DNA from: Amycolatopsis mediterranei
Lineage (GTDB): Bacteria > Actinomycetota > Actinomycetes > Mycobacteriales > Pseudonocardiaceae
DNA: 64,000 nucleotides
Direction: 5' to 3'
Assembly (NCBI RefSeq): GCF_026017845.1
Contig: NZ_CP100416.1
Location: forward strand, 4,695,667 to 4,759,666
Shown here: one piece after another, positions 1 to 9,548 of the stretch
How positions within the stretch are numbered: the first letter of the stretch is position 1
Layout: each line of letters begins with the position of its first letter
Notes under the pieces: model-generated
Database searches by the model: none
Told to the model about the DNA's origin: nothing
Seen by the model: the letters and a program-made list of their open reading frames with translations, nothing else
Made by a program: the position numbers and the translations under genes

Positions 1-1
1 C

Positions 2-3000
2 CTGGACGCCGTCGTGCGCGTGCTCACCGACGCCGATGGCGGCAAGCGCCTCGCCGGCTACCTCATCGGTGTCGACGGCGAAGGCCCGATCGACGCCGGT
101 GCCGTGCGCAGCACCGCCCAGCAGCTGCTCCCGGACTACATGGTGCCCTCGGCGCTGGTGGTGCTCGACGAGCTGCCGCTCACCGAGCACGGCAAGGTCG
201 ACCGCGAAGCGCTGCCCGCCCCGGACTTCCGGGCCGAGGTCGTCGGGCGCCGCCCCCGCAACACGGTCGAGACCGTCGTCTGCGACATCCTCGCCGAAGT
301 GCTGTCCGTGCCGCGCGTGTACATCGACGACAACTTCTTCGCCCTCGGCGGCGACAGCATCAGCGCGATCCAGGTGGCCGGCCGGGCCCGCACGGCGGGC
401 ATCGAGCTCACCCCGCGCGACATCCTCGAACGCCGGACGCCGGCCGCCATCGCCGAGCAGGTCGGCCTCCGCGAGCCGGGCGCCGACGCCGAGGCGATCG
501 CGGTGACCGACGGGCCGCTGGTCGAGCTGACCGACGACGAACTGCGGGAGCTGGCGCCGGAAGGCGGCCGCATCGAGGATGTCCTACCGCTGTCGGCGTT
601 GCAGCAGGGCCTGCTGTTCCACTCGGAGTTCGACCCCGACGGCGTCGACGTCTACACCGTCCAGGCCACCGCGGACCTCGCCGGCCCGCTCGACGTCGAG
701 GCGCTGCGCGACGCGTGTGCCGCGCTGCTGCGCCGGTACGCCACCCTGCGCGCGTACTTCCGGCACCGCCGCGGCGGCGACGCCGTGCAGCTGATCGCCG
801 CCGAGGTCGGCCTGCCCTGGACCGAAATCGATCTCTCCACGCTGCCCGAAGTCGAGCGCGAGGAGCGGCTGGGCCGGCTGGCGGCCGAGGACCGGGAGCG
901 CCGGTTCGACCTCGCGCACCCGCCGCTGGTCCGGTTCACCCTGATCAAGGCCGCGGCCGGCCGCTACCGGTTCCTCTGGACCGCCCACCACATCGCCACC
1001 GACGGCTGGTCGGTGCCGATCCTCATCCGCGAGCTGGCCACGCTGTACACGCACGGCCCCGCGGCCGCGCTGCCGGAAGTGACCCCGTTCCGGAACTACC
1101 TCGCCTGGCTCGGCCGCCAGGACGAGCGGGAAGCCCGGCAGGCGTGGCGCGAGGTCCTGGACGGCCTCACCGAGCCGACGAAGGTGGCGCCGGAGCTCGA
1201 CGGCCACCTGAAGGCGGTGCCGGAGTCGGCCGAAGTGGTGCTGTCCCGGGACGAGACCGCCGAGCTGGTGGCGTGGGCCCGGCGGCACGAGCTCACCCTG
1301 AACACCGTCGTGCAGGCCTGCTGGGCGATCCTGGTCGGCCGGCTCACCGGACGGCGGGACGTCGTGTTCGGGTCGGTCACCTCCGGGCGCCCGGCGGAGC
1401 TGCCGGGCGTGGAGACCATGGTCGGCATGTTCATCAACACGGTGCCGGTCCGCGCCGACCTCGACCCGGCGGGCACGCTGGACGAGCTCCTGGTCTTCCT
1501 GCGCGACCAGCAGGCCCGGATGTCGGCCTACCAGCACGTCGGGCTGGCCGAGGTGCAGAACGACGTGCCCGGCCTGGCCGGCACCGGCGAGCTGTTCGAC
1601 ACCGCCATCGTCTTCGAGAACGTGCCCGCCGACGGTGCACAGACCGACGTGGTCCTGGGCGACGACGTGCGCGTGCTCGACGCCGTCACCGAGGACTCCC
1701 GCCACTACCCGCTGAGCCTGGTCGTGAACCCGGGCGGCGAACTGGCCTTCCGCTTCGACTACGCGCCCGAGGCGTTCGACGCCGAGCGCGTCGGCCGGAT
1801 CACCGGCATGTTCCGGCACCTGCTCGACACCGCCATCGCCGATCCTTCGGTGGCGCTCGGGGCGATCGACGTGGTGCCGGCGGAGGAACTGCAGCGGGGC
1901 GCCGGCGCGACCGGACCCGTGGGTGCCGATGTCGTGTCGCGCGTGCGCGATTTCGCACTGGCGACGCCGGAAGCCCCCGCGGTGGCCGACGGTGGCGCCT
2001 GGGTTTCCTACGGGTCGCTGGCCGGCCGCGCGAGCGCGTTGTCGCGCCGGCTTCCGTCCCGTGGGGTGGTCGGCGTCCTGGCCGACCCGGGGGTCGGGTT
2101 CGTGACGACCGTGCTGGGCGTGTTGTGGTCCGGGGCGGCCTACCTGCCCCTGGACCCGACGTTGCCGGTGGCCCGGCTGGCCGGGCTGCTGGTGGATTCC
2201 GGCGCCACCGCCGTCGTGGTCGGTGCGGGCTTCGAGGACCTGGCGGCCGAGATCGCCGGCGGTGACACCGGGATCGTGGTCCTGGACGAGGCTGAAGACG
2301 AGGAGTGGGCGCCGGTTTCCCGTGACGACGCCGGTCTGGACCTGGCGTACGTGATCTTCACGTCCGGTTCGACGGGCCGCCCCAAGGGCGCGATGGTGCA
2401 CCGCCGCGGGATGGTCAACCACCTGCTGGCCAAGGTCGAGGACCTCGGCCTGGAGCCGTCGGACGTGGTCGTGCAGAACGCTCCGGTGACGTTCGACGTT
2501 TCGGTGTGGCAGATGCTGGCGCCGCTGCTGGTCGGTGGCCGGGTACGCGTGGTGTCGCGGGCGATCGCGGCGGACCCGGACGCGTTGTTCGGGTTGATCC
2601 GGGCCGAGGGCGTCTCGGTGCTCGAGGTCGTGCCGTCGCTGCTGCGGGCGGCCCTGGACTCCTGGGACCTGGCCGGGCAACCGGATGTCTCCGGGCTGCG
2701 CTGGCTCGTGGTGACGGGGGAGGCGCTGCCGCCGGACCTGTGCGCGCGGTGGTTCGCCCGGTTCCCGGACGTGCCGCTGGTCAACGCGTACGGCCCGACG
2801 GAGTGTTCGGACGACGTGACGCACGCGGTGATCCGGTCCGGCGTCGAGGTGGTGCCGATCGGCCACGCGGTGCGGAATTCCCGGCTGTATGTGCTGGGTG
2901 ACGAGCTGCGCCCGGCGCCCGAGGGTGCGGTGGGCGAGCTGTTCGTCGGCGGCCTGGTCGTGGGCCGCGGTTACGTGGGCGACCCGGTCCGGACGGCGGC

Positions 3001-6000
3001 GGTGTTCGTCGCGGACCCCTTCGGCGAGCCGGGCACCCGGATGTACCGCACCGGCGACCGCGTCCGGCTGCGGGAAGACGGCCAGCTGGAGTTCGTGGAG
3101 CGCCGCGACTTCCAGGTCAAGATCCGCGGGCACCGCATCGAGCTCGGCGAGATCGAAGCCTGCCTCGCCGCGCACGCGGGCGTCGGCGAAGCGGTGGTCA
3201 CGGTGCACGGCACGGGCAACGACCGGCGGCTCGTCGCGTACGTCTCCGGTGCCGTCACCGCCGGGGAACTGCGCGAGCACGTGACCGCGCAGCTGCCGGC
3301 GTACATGGTCCCGGGCGCGTACGTCGTCCTCGACCGCTTCCCGCTGACGGCGCACGGCAAGATCGACCGCAAGGCGCTGCCCGCGCCGGAACAGCACACC
3401 GGCGCAGGCGTCAGCCATCCGCGCACCCCGGTCGAGGCCACGCTGTGCGAGATCTGGGCCGACGTGCTCGGCGTCGCCGACGTCGGGATCGACGACGACT
3501 TCTTCGCCATCGGCGGGCATTCCCTGCTGGCCAACTCGGTGGTCAGCAGGGTCCGGTCCGCGCTGGCCGCGGAACTGTCCATCCGGGACCTGTTCGAGGC
3601 GCGGACCGTGAGCCGGCTCGCCGGTCGGCTCGTCGCCGCGGGCCAGGCCGGCGCCGGGTTCCGGAAGCTCGCGCGGCCGGAGAAGGTCCCGCTGTCCCAC
3701 GCGCAGACGCGGATGTGGTTCCTCAACCGGCTCGAAAGCGCCGGGTACAACATCCCGCTGGCCGTCCGGCTCGGCGGCGACCTCGACCCGGCGGCCCTGG
3801 CGGCCGCGCTCGGCGACGTCGTCGAGCGGCACGAGGTCCTGCGCACGGTCTTCCCCGACGTCGACGGCGTCCCGTACCAGCGGATTCTGCCGCCCGCCCC
3901 GGACTCGCCGCTCGCCACGGCGACGGTCGCCGAGGACGAGCTCACCGCGACGCTTTCGGCGGCCGCGAGCCGCGCGTTCGACCTCGCCACCGACCGCCCG
4001 CTGCGCGCCGCCCTGTACCGCGTGGCGGACACCGATGAGCACGTCCTGCTGCTCGTCCTGCACCACATCGCCGGTGACGGCTGGTCGGTCGACGTCCTGG
4101 CGCGCGACCTGGCGACCGCGTACGACGCTCGAGTGCGCGGGACCGAGCCGGGCTGGGCGGACCTGCCCGCGCAGTACGCCGATTACGCGGTCTGGCAGCG
4201 CGAGCTGCTCGACGACCGGCAGGCGGCCGACCGGCAGTGGGAGTATTGGCGCACCGCGCTCGACGGCCTGCCCGACGAGCTGCGGCTGCCCGCGGACCTC
4301 CCGCGCCGGGCGGCCACCGCCTTCCGCGGTGGCTCGGTCGGCTTCGAAGTGCCGCCGACCGTCCACAAGGCACTGATCGCGGTGGCCCGCCGGTCCGGCG
4401 CCAGCGTCTTCATGGTGGTTCAGGCGGCGGTGGCCGCGCTGCTCACCAAGCACGGCGCGGGCACGGACATCCCGCTGGGCAGCCTCGTCGCGGGGCGCTC
4501 GGACGAGGTGACGAACGACCTGGTCGGGTTCTTCGTGAACACCCTGGTCCTGCGCACCGACACCGGCCGCAACCCGACGTTCGCCGAGCTGGTCGCCCGG
4601 GTGCGGGACACCGACCTCGAGGCGTACGCGCACCAGGACCTGCCGTTCGAGCTCCTGCTCGAGATGGCCCGGCCCGCGCGGTCGCTGTCGCGCCAGCCGT
4701 TGTTCCAGGTGATGCTGTCGTACTACGAGGTCCCGGACCCGCGGTTCACGATCGGCGGGCTTGCGGTGCGGCCGGAGATCCTCCCGGCGACGGGGGCCAA
4801 GTTCAAGTTCGACCTGACGTTCCAGCTCGGCGAGCGCCCGGGCGAGGCGGGCATGGAAGGCAGCATCGAGTACTGCGCGGACTTGTTCACCCCGGAGACG
4901 GCGGCCTTGCTCGCCACCCGCTTGAACCGGCTGCTGTCGGCGGTGGCGGAGGATCCGGAGCTGCCGTTGAGCCGGATCGAGCTGGTGACGCCGGCCGAGC
5001 CGGACGTGCTTTCCGTGGCCGGGTCCGGGGAACCGGCGGAGCTGCCGGTGCTGCGCAACAGCCGAGGCCCGGCACTGATCTGGGACGGCGGCCGGCTCAG
5101 CCACGCCCAGCTGCGCCGCCGCGTGACGGCGGAGGCCCGAAAGCTGAAGGCCCGCGGGGCGGGTCCGGAGTGGACAGTGACGATCGCCGCGGACTCGGCG
5201 GCGGAGCGCGTGGTCCAGGTGCTGGCCGCGCTCGAAGCAGGGGCGGCCTACCGGCTGGCCGAGCCGGGCGACGCGCTCGGCACGGTGATCGAGGTCGGCC
5301 GCCCGGGTGGCGGCCCGGCGGCACCGGCCGAGGTCAGTCGCTCCCAGGGCGGCCCGGCGGCTTCCGGCGAGGCTGCTTCTCCCACGCACAGCGCCGCCCT
5401 CTTGCCGGACGGCACCATCCTGTCCCGCCGCGCGCTGGCGGAGTCCATCGCCGCCCTGCAGGAGTCCATCCCGGCCCACAGCCGGGTGATCGTCCCCGAG
5501 CTCCCCGATGCCATCCCCGCCACGCTGGCCGCGCTGGCGGCCGGCGGCTCCGTCCACCTCGCCGAGGCCGAAACCGCCGACGCCACCGCACTCGCACGGC
5601 TCCTCGAAGGCGAATTGCCGGCGGTCTTGTTCGCCACTCCCCACCAGGTCCGGGCGCTGGCGGCCCACCACGAACCGGCCCTCGCCGGCGTCCGGCTGAT
5701 CGTCGCCGGCGAACCCCTGGCCGCGCCGCTCATCGACCGGCTCGACCGTGCCGGTGCCGAGGTGCACACGCACTACCGCACCTTCACCGGCCAAGCCGAA
5801 CCCGGCACCTTGCCCCACCCGGCCCGCGCCTACGTCCTGGACGAAACGCTCCAACCTGTCCCGCCGGGCGCACACGGCGAACTCTGGCTCGCCGGCCCGG
5901 CCCTCGCCCGCGGCTACGCGGGAGAACCCGGCCGCACCGCCACGCGGTTCGTCGCCGACCCCTTCGAAACCGGGGAACGGATGTACCGCACCGGCGACCT

Positions 6001-7366
6001 GGTCCGCCGCCGGCTCGACGGCACCCTGGAACTGGTGGCCGAGCCGATCCGGGCGCGCGGGTTCGCCATCCGGCCGGTCGAGGTCGAGGCCGGGCTGCTG
6101 CGCCACCCCGGCGTCGCGGGCGCCGAAGTCGTGGTCCGCGGCGACCAGCTCGTCGCCTACGTCATCGGCGGCGGAGACGGCCTGCGCGAGCACCTGGCGC
6201 GGGAACTGCCGGACTTCGCGGTCCCGTCGGCGATCATCGAGCTCGCCGCCCTCCCGCTCACCGCGGCCGGCGAACTCGACCACACGCGGCTGCCCGCACC
6301 GGAGACGACCGCCCGCGTGGCAGGGAGCACCCCGGCCGAAGAGGTCCTGCGGCTCGCCTTCGCCGAGACGCTCGGCCTGCCCGAGGTCGACGCCGACGCG
6401 GACTTCTTCGCACTGGGCGGCAACAGCCTGCTCTCGGTGCGGCTGGTCGCGCTGGCCCGCAACGCCGGGGTGCGGTTCACCGTGGCGGACGTCCTGACGC
6501 ACGGGACCGTCGAGCGCCTGGCCGCGCTGGCCGGCACCGGCGGTGACGGCGGCGGGGACGTGCTCGACCCGTTCGCGCCGGTGCTGCCGATCCGGCCGGA
6601 CGGCGACCGCGCACCGCTGTTCTGCGTGCACGCCGGCCTCGGGCTGAGCCTGCCCTACCTCGGGCTCGTCCAGCACCTCGACCCCGGCCGCCCGATGTAC
6701 GGGCTGCAGTCGCCGAACATCGGCGGGGACGGCGAGCTGCCGGTCAGCGTCGAGGACGTCGCCGAGGAGTACGCCGCCCGGATCCGCGCGATCCAGCCGG
6801 CCGGCCCGTACCACCTGCTCGGCTGGTCGTTCGGCGGGCTGCTGGCGCACGAAATCGCCGTGCAGCTGCAGGAGGCCGGCGAGCGCGTCGAGACCCTGTG
6901 CGTGCTGGACAGCTTCCCGGTCGAGGCGGCGGGCCAGACCCCGCCGACCCGCCACGAGCTGCTCGCCAGCTTCCTGGAGCACCTTGGTCACGACGCGGAC
7001 GAGGGCGCCGAGCTGTCCCCGGCGGCCGTCATCGACGTTCTGCGGCGCGGCGGGTCGCGGCTGGCCGGGATCGGCGAAGACCGGATGACCCGGGTGCTCG
7101 ACGTGATGAGCAACAACGGCGAACTCGCGCTCCGGTACGAACCCGCCCGCTTCTCCGGCCGCCTGCTGCTGTTCCTGGCGGCCGAGGGCCTCACCGAGGA
7201 CGACCTCGCCGAGCGGCCGGGCCGCTGGGCGCCGTTCGTCGACGGGGCGATCGAACCGCACCGCATCGACTGCGGGCACGAATTCATGATGCACCCGCAA
7301 GCCCAGGCCGCCATCGGCCGGATCGTCGCCGCCGCACTGGACGGCTCTTCCGAGGAGGACGAATGA
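2..7366 (+). CDS. Nonribosomal peptide synthetase, C-terminal part (5' truncated), ending in thioesterase
   Basis: The frame is open from the first base, so the true start lies to the left. Domains, numbering residues from nt 2: the tail of an A domain with its A10 lysine (GKVDREALP); T near 117 (LGGDSIS); C 195-630 with HHIATDG; A 640-1130 with SGSTGRPKG and GKIDRKALP; T near 1171 (IGGHSLL); C 1229-1660 with HHIAGDG; a degenerate A-like region 1680-2095; T near 2139 (LGGNSLL); type I thioesterase from 2195 with the nucleophile in GWSFGG and a late His in CGHEF. Layout: A-T, C-A-T, C-A*-T-TE, the end of an assembly line that releases the peptide. Aligning the intact A domain to GrsA by eye gives pocket residues D-V-W-E-V-T-A-D-D-K. 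I do not recognise this code, but its acidic residues would suit a basic or diamino substrate, and diaminopropionate is made by genes at 11003-13043. The stop overlaps the permease ATG. Confidence 0.95.
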   Translation: MDAVVRVLTDADGGKRLAGYLIGVDGEGPIDAGAVRSTAQQLLPDYMVPSALVVLDELPLTEHGKVDREALPAPDFRAEVVGRRPRNTVETVVCDILAEVLSVPRVYIDDNFFALGGDSISAIQVAGRARTAGIELTPRDILERRTPAAIAEQVGLREPGADAEAIAVTDGPLVELTDDELRELAPEGGRIEDVLPLSALQQGLLFHSEFDPDGVDVYTVQATADLAGPLDVEALRDACAALLRRYATLRAYFRHRRGGDAVQLIAAEVGLPWTEIDLSTLPEVEREERLGRLAAEDRERRFDLAHPPLVRFTLIKAAAGRYRFLWTAHHIATDGWSVPILIRELATLYTHGPAAALPEVTPFRNYLAWLGRQDEREARQAWREVLDGLTEPTKVAPELDGHLKAVPESAEVVLSRDETAELVAWARRHELTLNTVVQACWAILVGRLTGRRDVVFGSVTSGRPAELPGVETMVGMFINTVPVRADLDPAGTLDELLVFLRDQQARMSAYQHVGLAEVQNDVPGLAGTGELFDTAIVFENVPADGAQTDVVLGDDVRVLDAVTEDSRHYPLSLVVNPGGELAFRFDYAPEAFDAERVGRITGMFRHLLDTAIADPSVALGAIDVVPAEELQRGAGATGPVGADVVSRVRDFALATPEAPAVADGGAWVSYGSLAGRASALSRRLPSRGVVGVLADPGVGFVTTVLGVLWSGAAYLPLDPTLPVARLAGLLVDSGATAVVVGAGFEDLAAEIAGGDTGIVVLDEAEDEEWAPVSRDDAGLDLAYVIFTSGSTGRPKGAMVHRRGMVNHLLAKVEDLGLEPSDVVVQNAPVTFDVSVWQMLAPLLVGGRVRVVSRAIAADPDALFGLIRAEGVSVLEVVPSLLRAALDSWDLAGQPDVSGLRWLVVTGEALPPDLCARWFARFPDVPLVNAYGPTECSDDVTHAVIRSGVEVVPIGHAVRNSRLYVLGDELRPAPEGAVGELFVGGLVVGRGYVGDPVRTAAVFVADPFGEPGTRMYRTGDRVRLREDGQLEFVERRDFQVKIRGHRIELGEIEACLAAHAGVGEAVVTVHGTGNDRRLVAYVSGAVTAGELREHVTAQLPAYMVPGAYVVLDRFPLTAHGKIDRKALPAPEQHTGAGVSHPRTPVEATLCEIWADVLGVADVGIDDDFFAIGGHSLLANSVVSRVRSALAAELSIRDLFEARTVSRLAGRLVAAGQAGAGFRKLARPEKVPLSHAQTRMWFLNRLESAGYNIPLAVRLGGDLDPAALAAALGDVVERHEVLRTVFPDVDGVPYQRILPPAPDSPLATATVAEDELTATLSAAASRAFDLATDRPLRAALYRVADTDEHVLLLVLHHIAGDGWSVDVLARDLATAYDARVRGTEPGWADLPAQYADYAVWQRELLDDRQAADRQWEYWRTALDGLPDELRLPADLPRRAATAFRGGSVGFEVPPTVHKALIAVARRSGASVFMVVQAAVAALLTKHGAGTDIPLGSLVAGRSDEVTNDLVGFFVNTLVLRTDTGRNPTFAELVARVRDTDLEAYAHQDLPFELLLEMARPARSLSRQPLFQVMLSYYEVPDPRFTIGGLAVRPEILPATGAKFKFDLTFQLGERPGEAGMEGSIEYCADLFTPETAALLATRLNRLLSAVAEDPELPLSRIELVTPAEPDVLSVAGSGEPAELPVLRNSRGPALIWDGGRLSHAQLRRRVTAEARKLKARGAGPEWTVTIAADSAAERVVQVLAALEAGAAYRLAEPGDALGTVIEVGRPGGGPAAPAEVSRSQGGPAASGEAASPTHSAALLPDGTILSRRALAESIAALQESIPAHSRVIVPELPDAIPATLAALAAGGSVHLAEAETADATALARLLEGELPAVLFATPHQVRALAAHHEPALAGVRLIVAGEPLAAPLIDRLDRAGAEVHTHYRTFTGQAEPGTLPHPARAYVLDETLQPVPPGAHGELWLAGPALARGYAGEPGRTATRFVADPFETGERMYRTGDLVRRRLDGTLELVAEPIRARGFAIRPVEVEAGLLRHPGVAGAEVVVRGDQLVAYVIGGGDGLREHLARELPDFAVPSAIIELAALPLTAAGELDHTRLPAPETTARVAGSTPAEEVLRLAFAETLGLPEVDADADFFALGGNSLLSVRLVALARNAGVRFTVADVLTHGTVERLAALAGTGGDGGGDVLDPFAPVLPIRPDGDRAPLFCVHAGLGLSLPYLGLVQHLDPGRPMYGLQSPNIGGDGELPVSVEDVAEEYAARIRAIQPAGPYHLLGWSFGGLLAHEIAVQLQEAGERVETLCVLDSFPVEAAGQTPPTRHELLASFLEHLGHDADEGAELSPAAVIDVLRRGGSRLAGIGEDRMTRVLDVMSNNGELALRYEPARFSGRLLLFLAAEGLTEDDLAERPGRWAPFVDGAIEPHRIDCGHEFMMHPQAQAAIGRIVAAALDGSSEEDE

Positions 7367-8175
7367 CTGTGATTGCCCCGGCGCCGGCGCGGCGGTTTTC
7401 CGACGCCGTGGTGGAGGTGCTGGCACTCGCCGGGCGCCGCCTCACCCACCTGCGCAACGTTCCGGGCCGCCTGCTGGCGGTCACCCTGAACCCGCTGATC
7501 ACCATGCTGGCGATCGGGTACGTGTTCAAGGACGCGGTGATCGTGCCGGGCAGCGGCAGCTACCCGGAGTTCTTGTTCCCGGCCGCGCTGATGCAGGTCG
7601 GCCTGGCCGGCATCGCGCCCACCGCCATCGCCGTCGCCACCGACCTCAACGGCGGCCTGACCGACCGGTTCCGCTCGCTGCCGATCGTCCGGCCCGCCGT
7701 GCTGATCGGGCACTCGCTCGGCGATTTCCTGGTGGGCCTGATCGCGCTGGGGATCACCGTGGCGTCCGGCCTGCTCGTCGGCGGCCGGGTGCACACCGGC
7801 GTGCTGCCGCTGCTCGGCGGCCTCGCCCTGCTCGTCGTGTTCCTCTACGCGATGATCTGGGTCGGCATCCTGCTCGGCCTGTCGCTGCGCAACCCCGAGG
7901 CGATCGACGGCATCGGCGCGGTGGCCACGCTCGGCCTTTCCTTCCTCTCCAACGCTTTCATGTCGACCGACCGCCTGCCGTCGTGGCTGCGGCCGGTCGC
8001 GGAGTGGAACCCGGTCAGCTCGGTGACCACCGCGGTCCGCCGCCTGTGGGGCACGCCCGTCGACGAGACCGGGTTCCCCGCCCAGCACCCGGGCGTGGTC
8101 GTGGCGATCACCCTCGTCGTCACCCTGGTACTGGCCGGGGGACTGAGCTTCCGCAAGTACCGCACGATCGCCTAG
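7363..8175 (+). CDS. ABC-2 type transporter permease
   Basis: A 270-aa integral membrane protein with about six hydrophobic segments, among them LLVVFLYAMIWVGILLGLSL near the middle and a last one near residues 243-260. It matches the DrrB/ABC-2 permease layout of drug exporters. The ATG lies in an ATGA overlap with the NRPS stop, so it is translationally coupled and very likely exports the NRPS product or an intermediate. The matching ATPase is not adjacent: it follows mbtH at 8583, in a transcription unit with its own predicted SARP boxes. The export pair is therefore split across two units. Confidence 0.9.
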   Translation: MTVIAPAPARRFSDAVVEVLALAGRRLTHLRNVPGRLLAVTLNPLITMLAIGYVFKDAVIVPGSGSYPEFLFPAALMQVGLAGIAPTAIAVATDLNGGLTDRFRSLPIVRPAVLIGHSLGDFLVGLIALGITVASGLLVGGRVHTGVLPLLGGLALLVVFLYAMIWVGILLGLSLRNPEAIDGIGAVATLGLSFLSNAFMSTDRLPSWLRPVAEWNPVSSVTTAVRRLWGTPVDETGFPAQHPGVVVAITLVVTLVLAGGLSFRKYRTIA

Positions 8176-8223
8176 CGTCGCGCGTCCGAGGTTCGTTGAC
8201 AGTCTCCTGGCAGCGGCTGGTCC

Positions 8224-8282
8224 GATGCAGTGAATGACTCATTCCTGGCGTCCGACGACATGAATGAGTCATTCACTGCATC
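8224..8282. repeat. Perfect 21-bp inverted repeat with 17-nt loop
   Basis: The arms at 8224-8244 and 8262-8282 are perfect reverse complements separated by 17 nt. Each arm carries its own near-palindrome GAATGA(C/G)TCATTC. The stem is about half A+T and no T-run follows, so it is not a classical terminator, although it lies between the permease stop and the predicted SARP boxes for mbtH and could end the NRPS-permease transcript. A diverged copy of the core, GAATGATTCGTTC, lies at 15264-15276. Most likely a dispersed intergenic palindromic element. Confidence 0.8.
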
Positions 8283-8295
8283 GCCGCGGCCAGCG

Positions 8296-8324
8296 GGTCA
8301 GGTGGCGGTCAGCGCGCCGTCAGC
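8296..8324 (+). promoter_or_regulatory. Predicted SARP box array upstream of mbtH
   Basis: Three heptamers, GGTCAGG (8296), GGTCAGC (8307) and CGTCAGC (8318), occur on the plus strand exactly 11 bp apart with 4-bp spacers. That is the layout of SARP (AfsR/DnrI/ActII-orf4 family) operators, which normally sit about 8 bp upstream of the -10. Heptamers of the same family recur upstream of the ACP operon (18024-18089). The presumed target is the mbtH/ABC ATPase unit starting at 8380. The -10 is not obvious. Confidence 0.7.
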
Positions 8325-8379
8325 CGGTCCGAACACCATGACAGCAAGCCACCAGGCCCGACACAGACGGAGATGTGAA

Positions 8380-8583
8380 GTGACGAGTCCTTTCGACGAC
8401 GAGAACGGCCGGTTCCTCGTCCTGGTCAACGCCGAGGAAGAGCGCAGCATCTGGCCGGTGTTCGCCGCGGTGCCGCCGGGGTGGGAGGTCTCGCTGGGGG
8501 AGAGTTCCCGTGCGGACGCGGTCGCCCACGTCGAGGCCACCTGGACGGACCTGCGCCCGAAGAGCCTGCGGGACGCCGGCTGA
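8380..8583 (+). CDS. MbtH-family NRPS chaperone
   Basis: A 67-aa protein with the family signature: residues NAEEERSIWP, VPPGWEVSLGE and, near the C-terminus, WTDLRPKSLR. MbtH proteins bind A domains and are needed for folding or activity of many of them. Start chosen as GTG 8380 because GGAGA lies 6 nt upstream and the protein begins where the family does; the upstream extension contains the palindromic repeat and SARP boxes. The stop overlaps the ATG of the ABC ATPase (TGATG). It is the only MbtH in the window, so it may serve the second NRPS cluster too. Confidence 0.95.
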   Translation: MTSPFDDENGRFLVLVNAEEERSIWPVFAAVPPGWEVSLGESSRADAVAHVEATWTDLRPKSLRDAG

Positions 8584-9548
8584 TGGCGAGCGATGCGCTC
8601 GACCGCGAAGCGGCCATCGAAGTCACCGGGCTGCGCAAGGGATTCGGGGACCACCAGGCACTGGCCGGCATCGACCTGCGGGTGTCCGCGGGCTCGGTGC
8701 TGGGCCTGCTCGGCCCCAACGGCGCCGGGAAGACCACGACCGTCCGGGTGCTCGCGACCCTGCTGCGCCCGGACGGCGGCGCCGTCCGGGTGGCCGGCTT
8801 CGACGTGGCCACGCAGGCGAAGGAGGTGCAGCGCCGGATCGGCCTCGTCGGCCAGTACGCCGCGGTCGACGAGCTGCTCACCGGGCGGCAGAACCTCCAG
8901 CTGCTCGGCACGCTGCTGCACCTCGGCCGCTGCGGCGCCCGGGACCGGGCCACCGAGCTGCTCGAGCGCTTCGACCTGACCGCCGCCGCCGACCGCGCGG
9001 TCGGCACGTACTCCGGTGGCATGCGGCGGCGGCTCGACCTGGCGACCTGCCTCATCGGCCGCCCGTCGGTGCTGTTCCTCGACGAGCCGACCACCGGCCT
9101 CGACCCGGCGAGCCGCAGCACGCTGTGGGGCATCGTGCGGGGCCTGGTCGACGAGGGCGTCACGGTCCTGCTCACCACGCAGTACCTCGAAGAGGCGGAC
9201 TACCTCGCCGACCACATCGTCGTGATCGACCACGGCCGCGTGATCGCCGAGGGCACCGCCGACGAGCTGAAGCGCAAGATCGGCGCGGAGCGGCTCGAGG
9301 TCGCCGTCGCCGACGCGAAGTGGCTCCAGCCCGCGGTTTCGGCGCTGTCCGCCGTTTCGGCCTCGGCGGTGACCGTCGACGAACGCAAGCGGAGCATCGC
9401 GGTGGAACTGCCCGACACCCCCGGGGGCATCGCGGCCGCCGCGGCCGCCCTGCGCGACGCCGGCGTCGAGTACACCGACTTCGCCCTGCGCCGCCCGACG
9501 CTCGACGAGGTGTTCCTCGACCTCACGGGACGTCCTTCGGTCACCTGA
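8583..9548 (+). CDS. ABC transporter ATP-binding protein, DrrA-like
   Basis: A 321-aa ATPase with Walker A GPNGAGKTTT near residues 45-54, Q-loop in GLVGQYAAVDE, signature YSGGMRRRL and Walker B VLFLDEPTTGLDP, then the C-terminal domain typical of DrrA-type drug-export ATPases. It overlaps the mbtH stop by one base and is thus coupled to it. It is the natural partner of the ABC-2 permease at 7363. The gene ends convergently with the membrane protein at 9541, overlapping it by 8 bp. Confidence 0.93.
   Translation: MASDALDREAAIEVTGLRKGFGDHQALAGIDLRVSAGSVLGLLGPNGAGKTTTVRVLATLLRPDGGAVRVAGFDVATQAKEVQRRIGLVGQYAAVDELLTGRQNLQLLGTLLHLGRCGARDRATELLERFDLTAAADRAVGTYSGGMRRRLDLATCLIGRPSVLFLDEPTTGLDPASRSTLWGIVRGLVDEGVTVLLTTQYLEEADYLADHIVVIDHGRVIAEGTADELKRKIGAERLEVAVADAKWLQPAVSALSAVSASAVTVDERKRSIAVELPDTPGGIAAAAAALRDAGVEYTDFALRRPTLDEVFLDLTGRPSVT

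Noticed and set aside
195..630. Dual epimerisation/condensation (E/C) domain in the first NRPS, suggested by the GGDSI carrier before it
   Set aside because: Only one HHxxxDG motif is seen and the extended N-terminal HH motif of dual domains is not evident, so it is called a plain C domain.
584..7426. A 2280-codon open frame on the minus strand opposite the NRPS (and a similar one at 37086-44960)
   Set aside because: Both are shadows of very GC-rich coding sequence: composition is Arg/Gly/Ala/Asp-dominated with no domains, and the plus-strand frames carry complete NRPS motifs.
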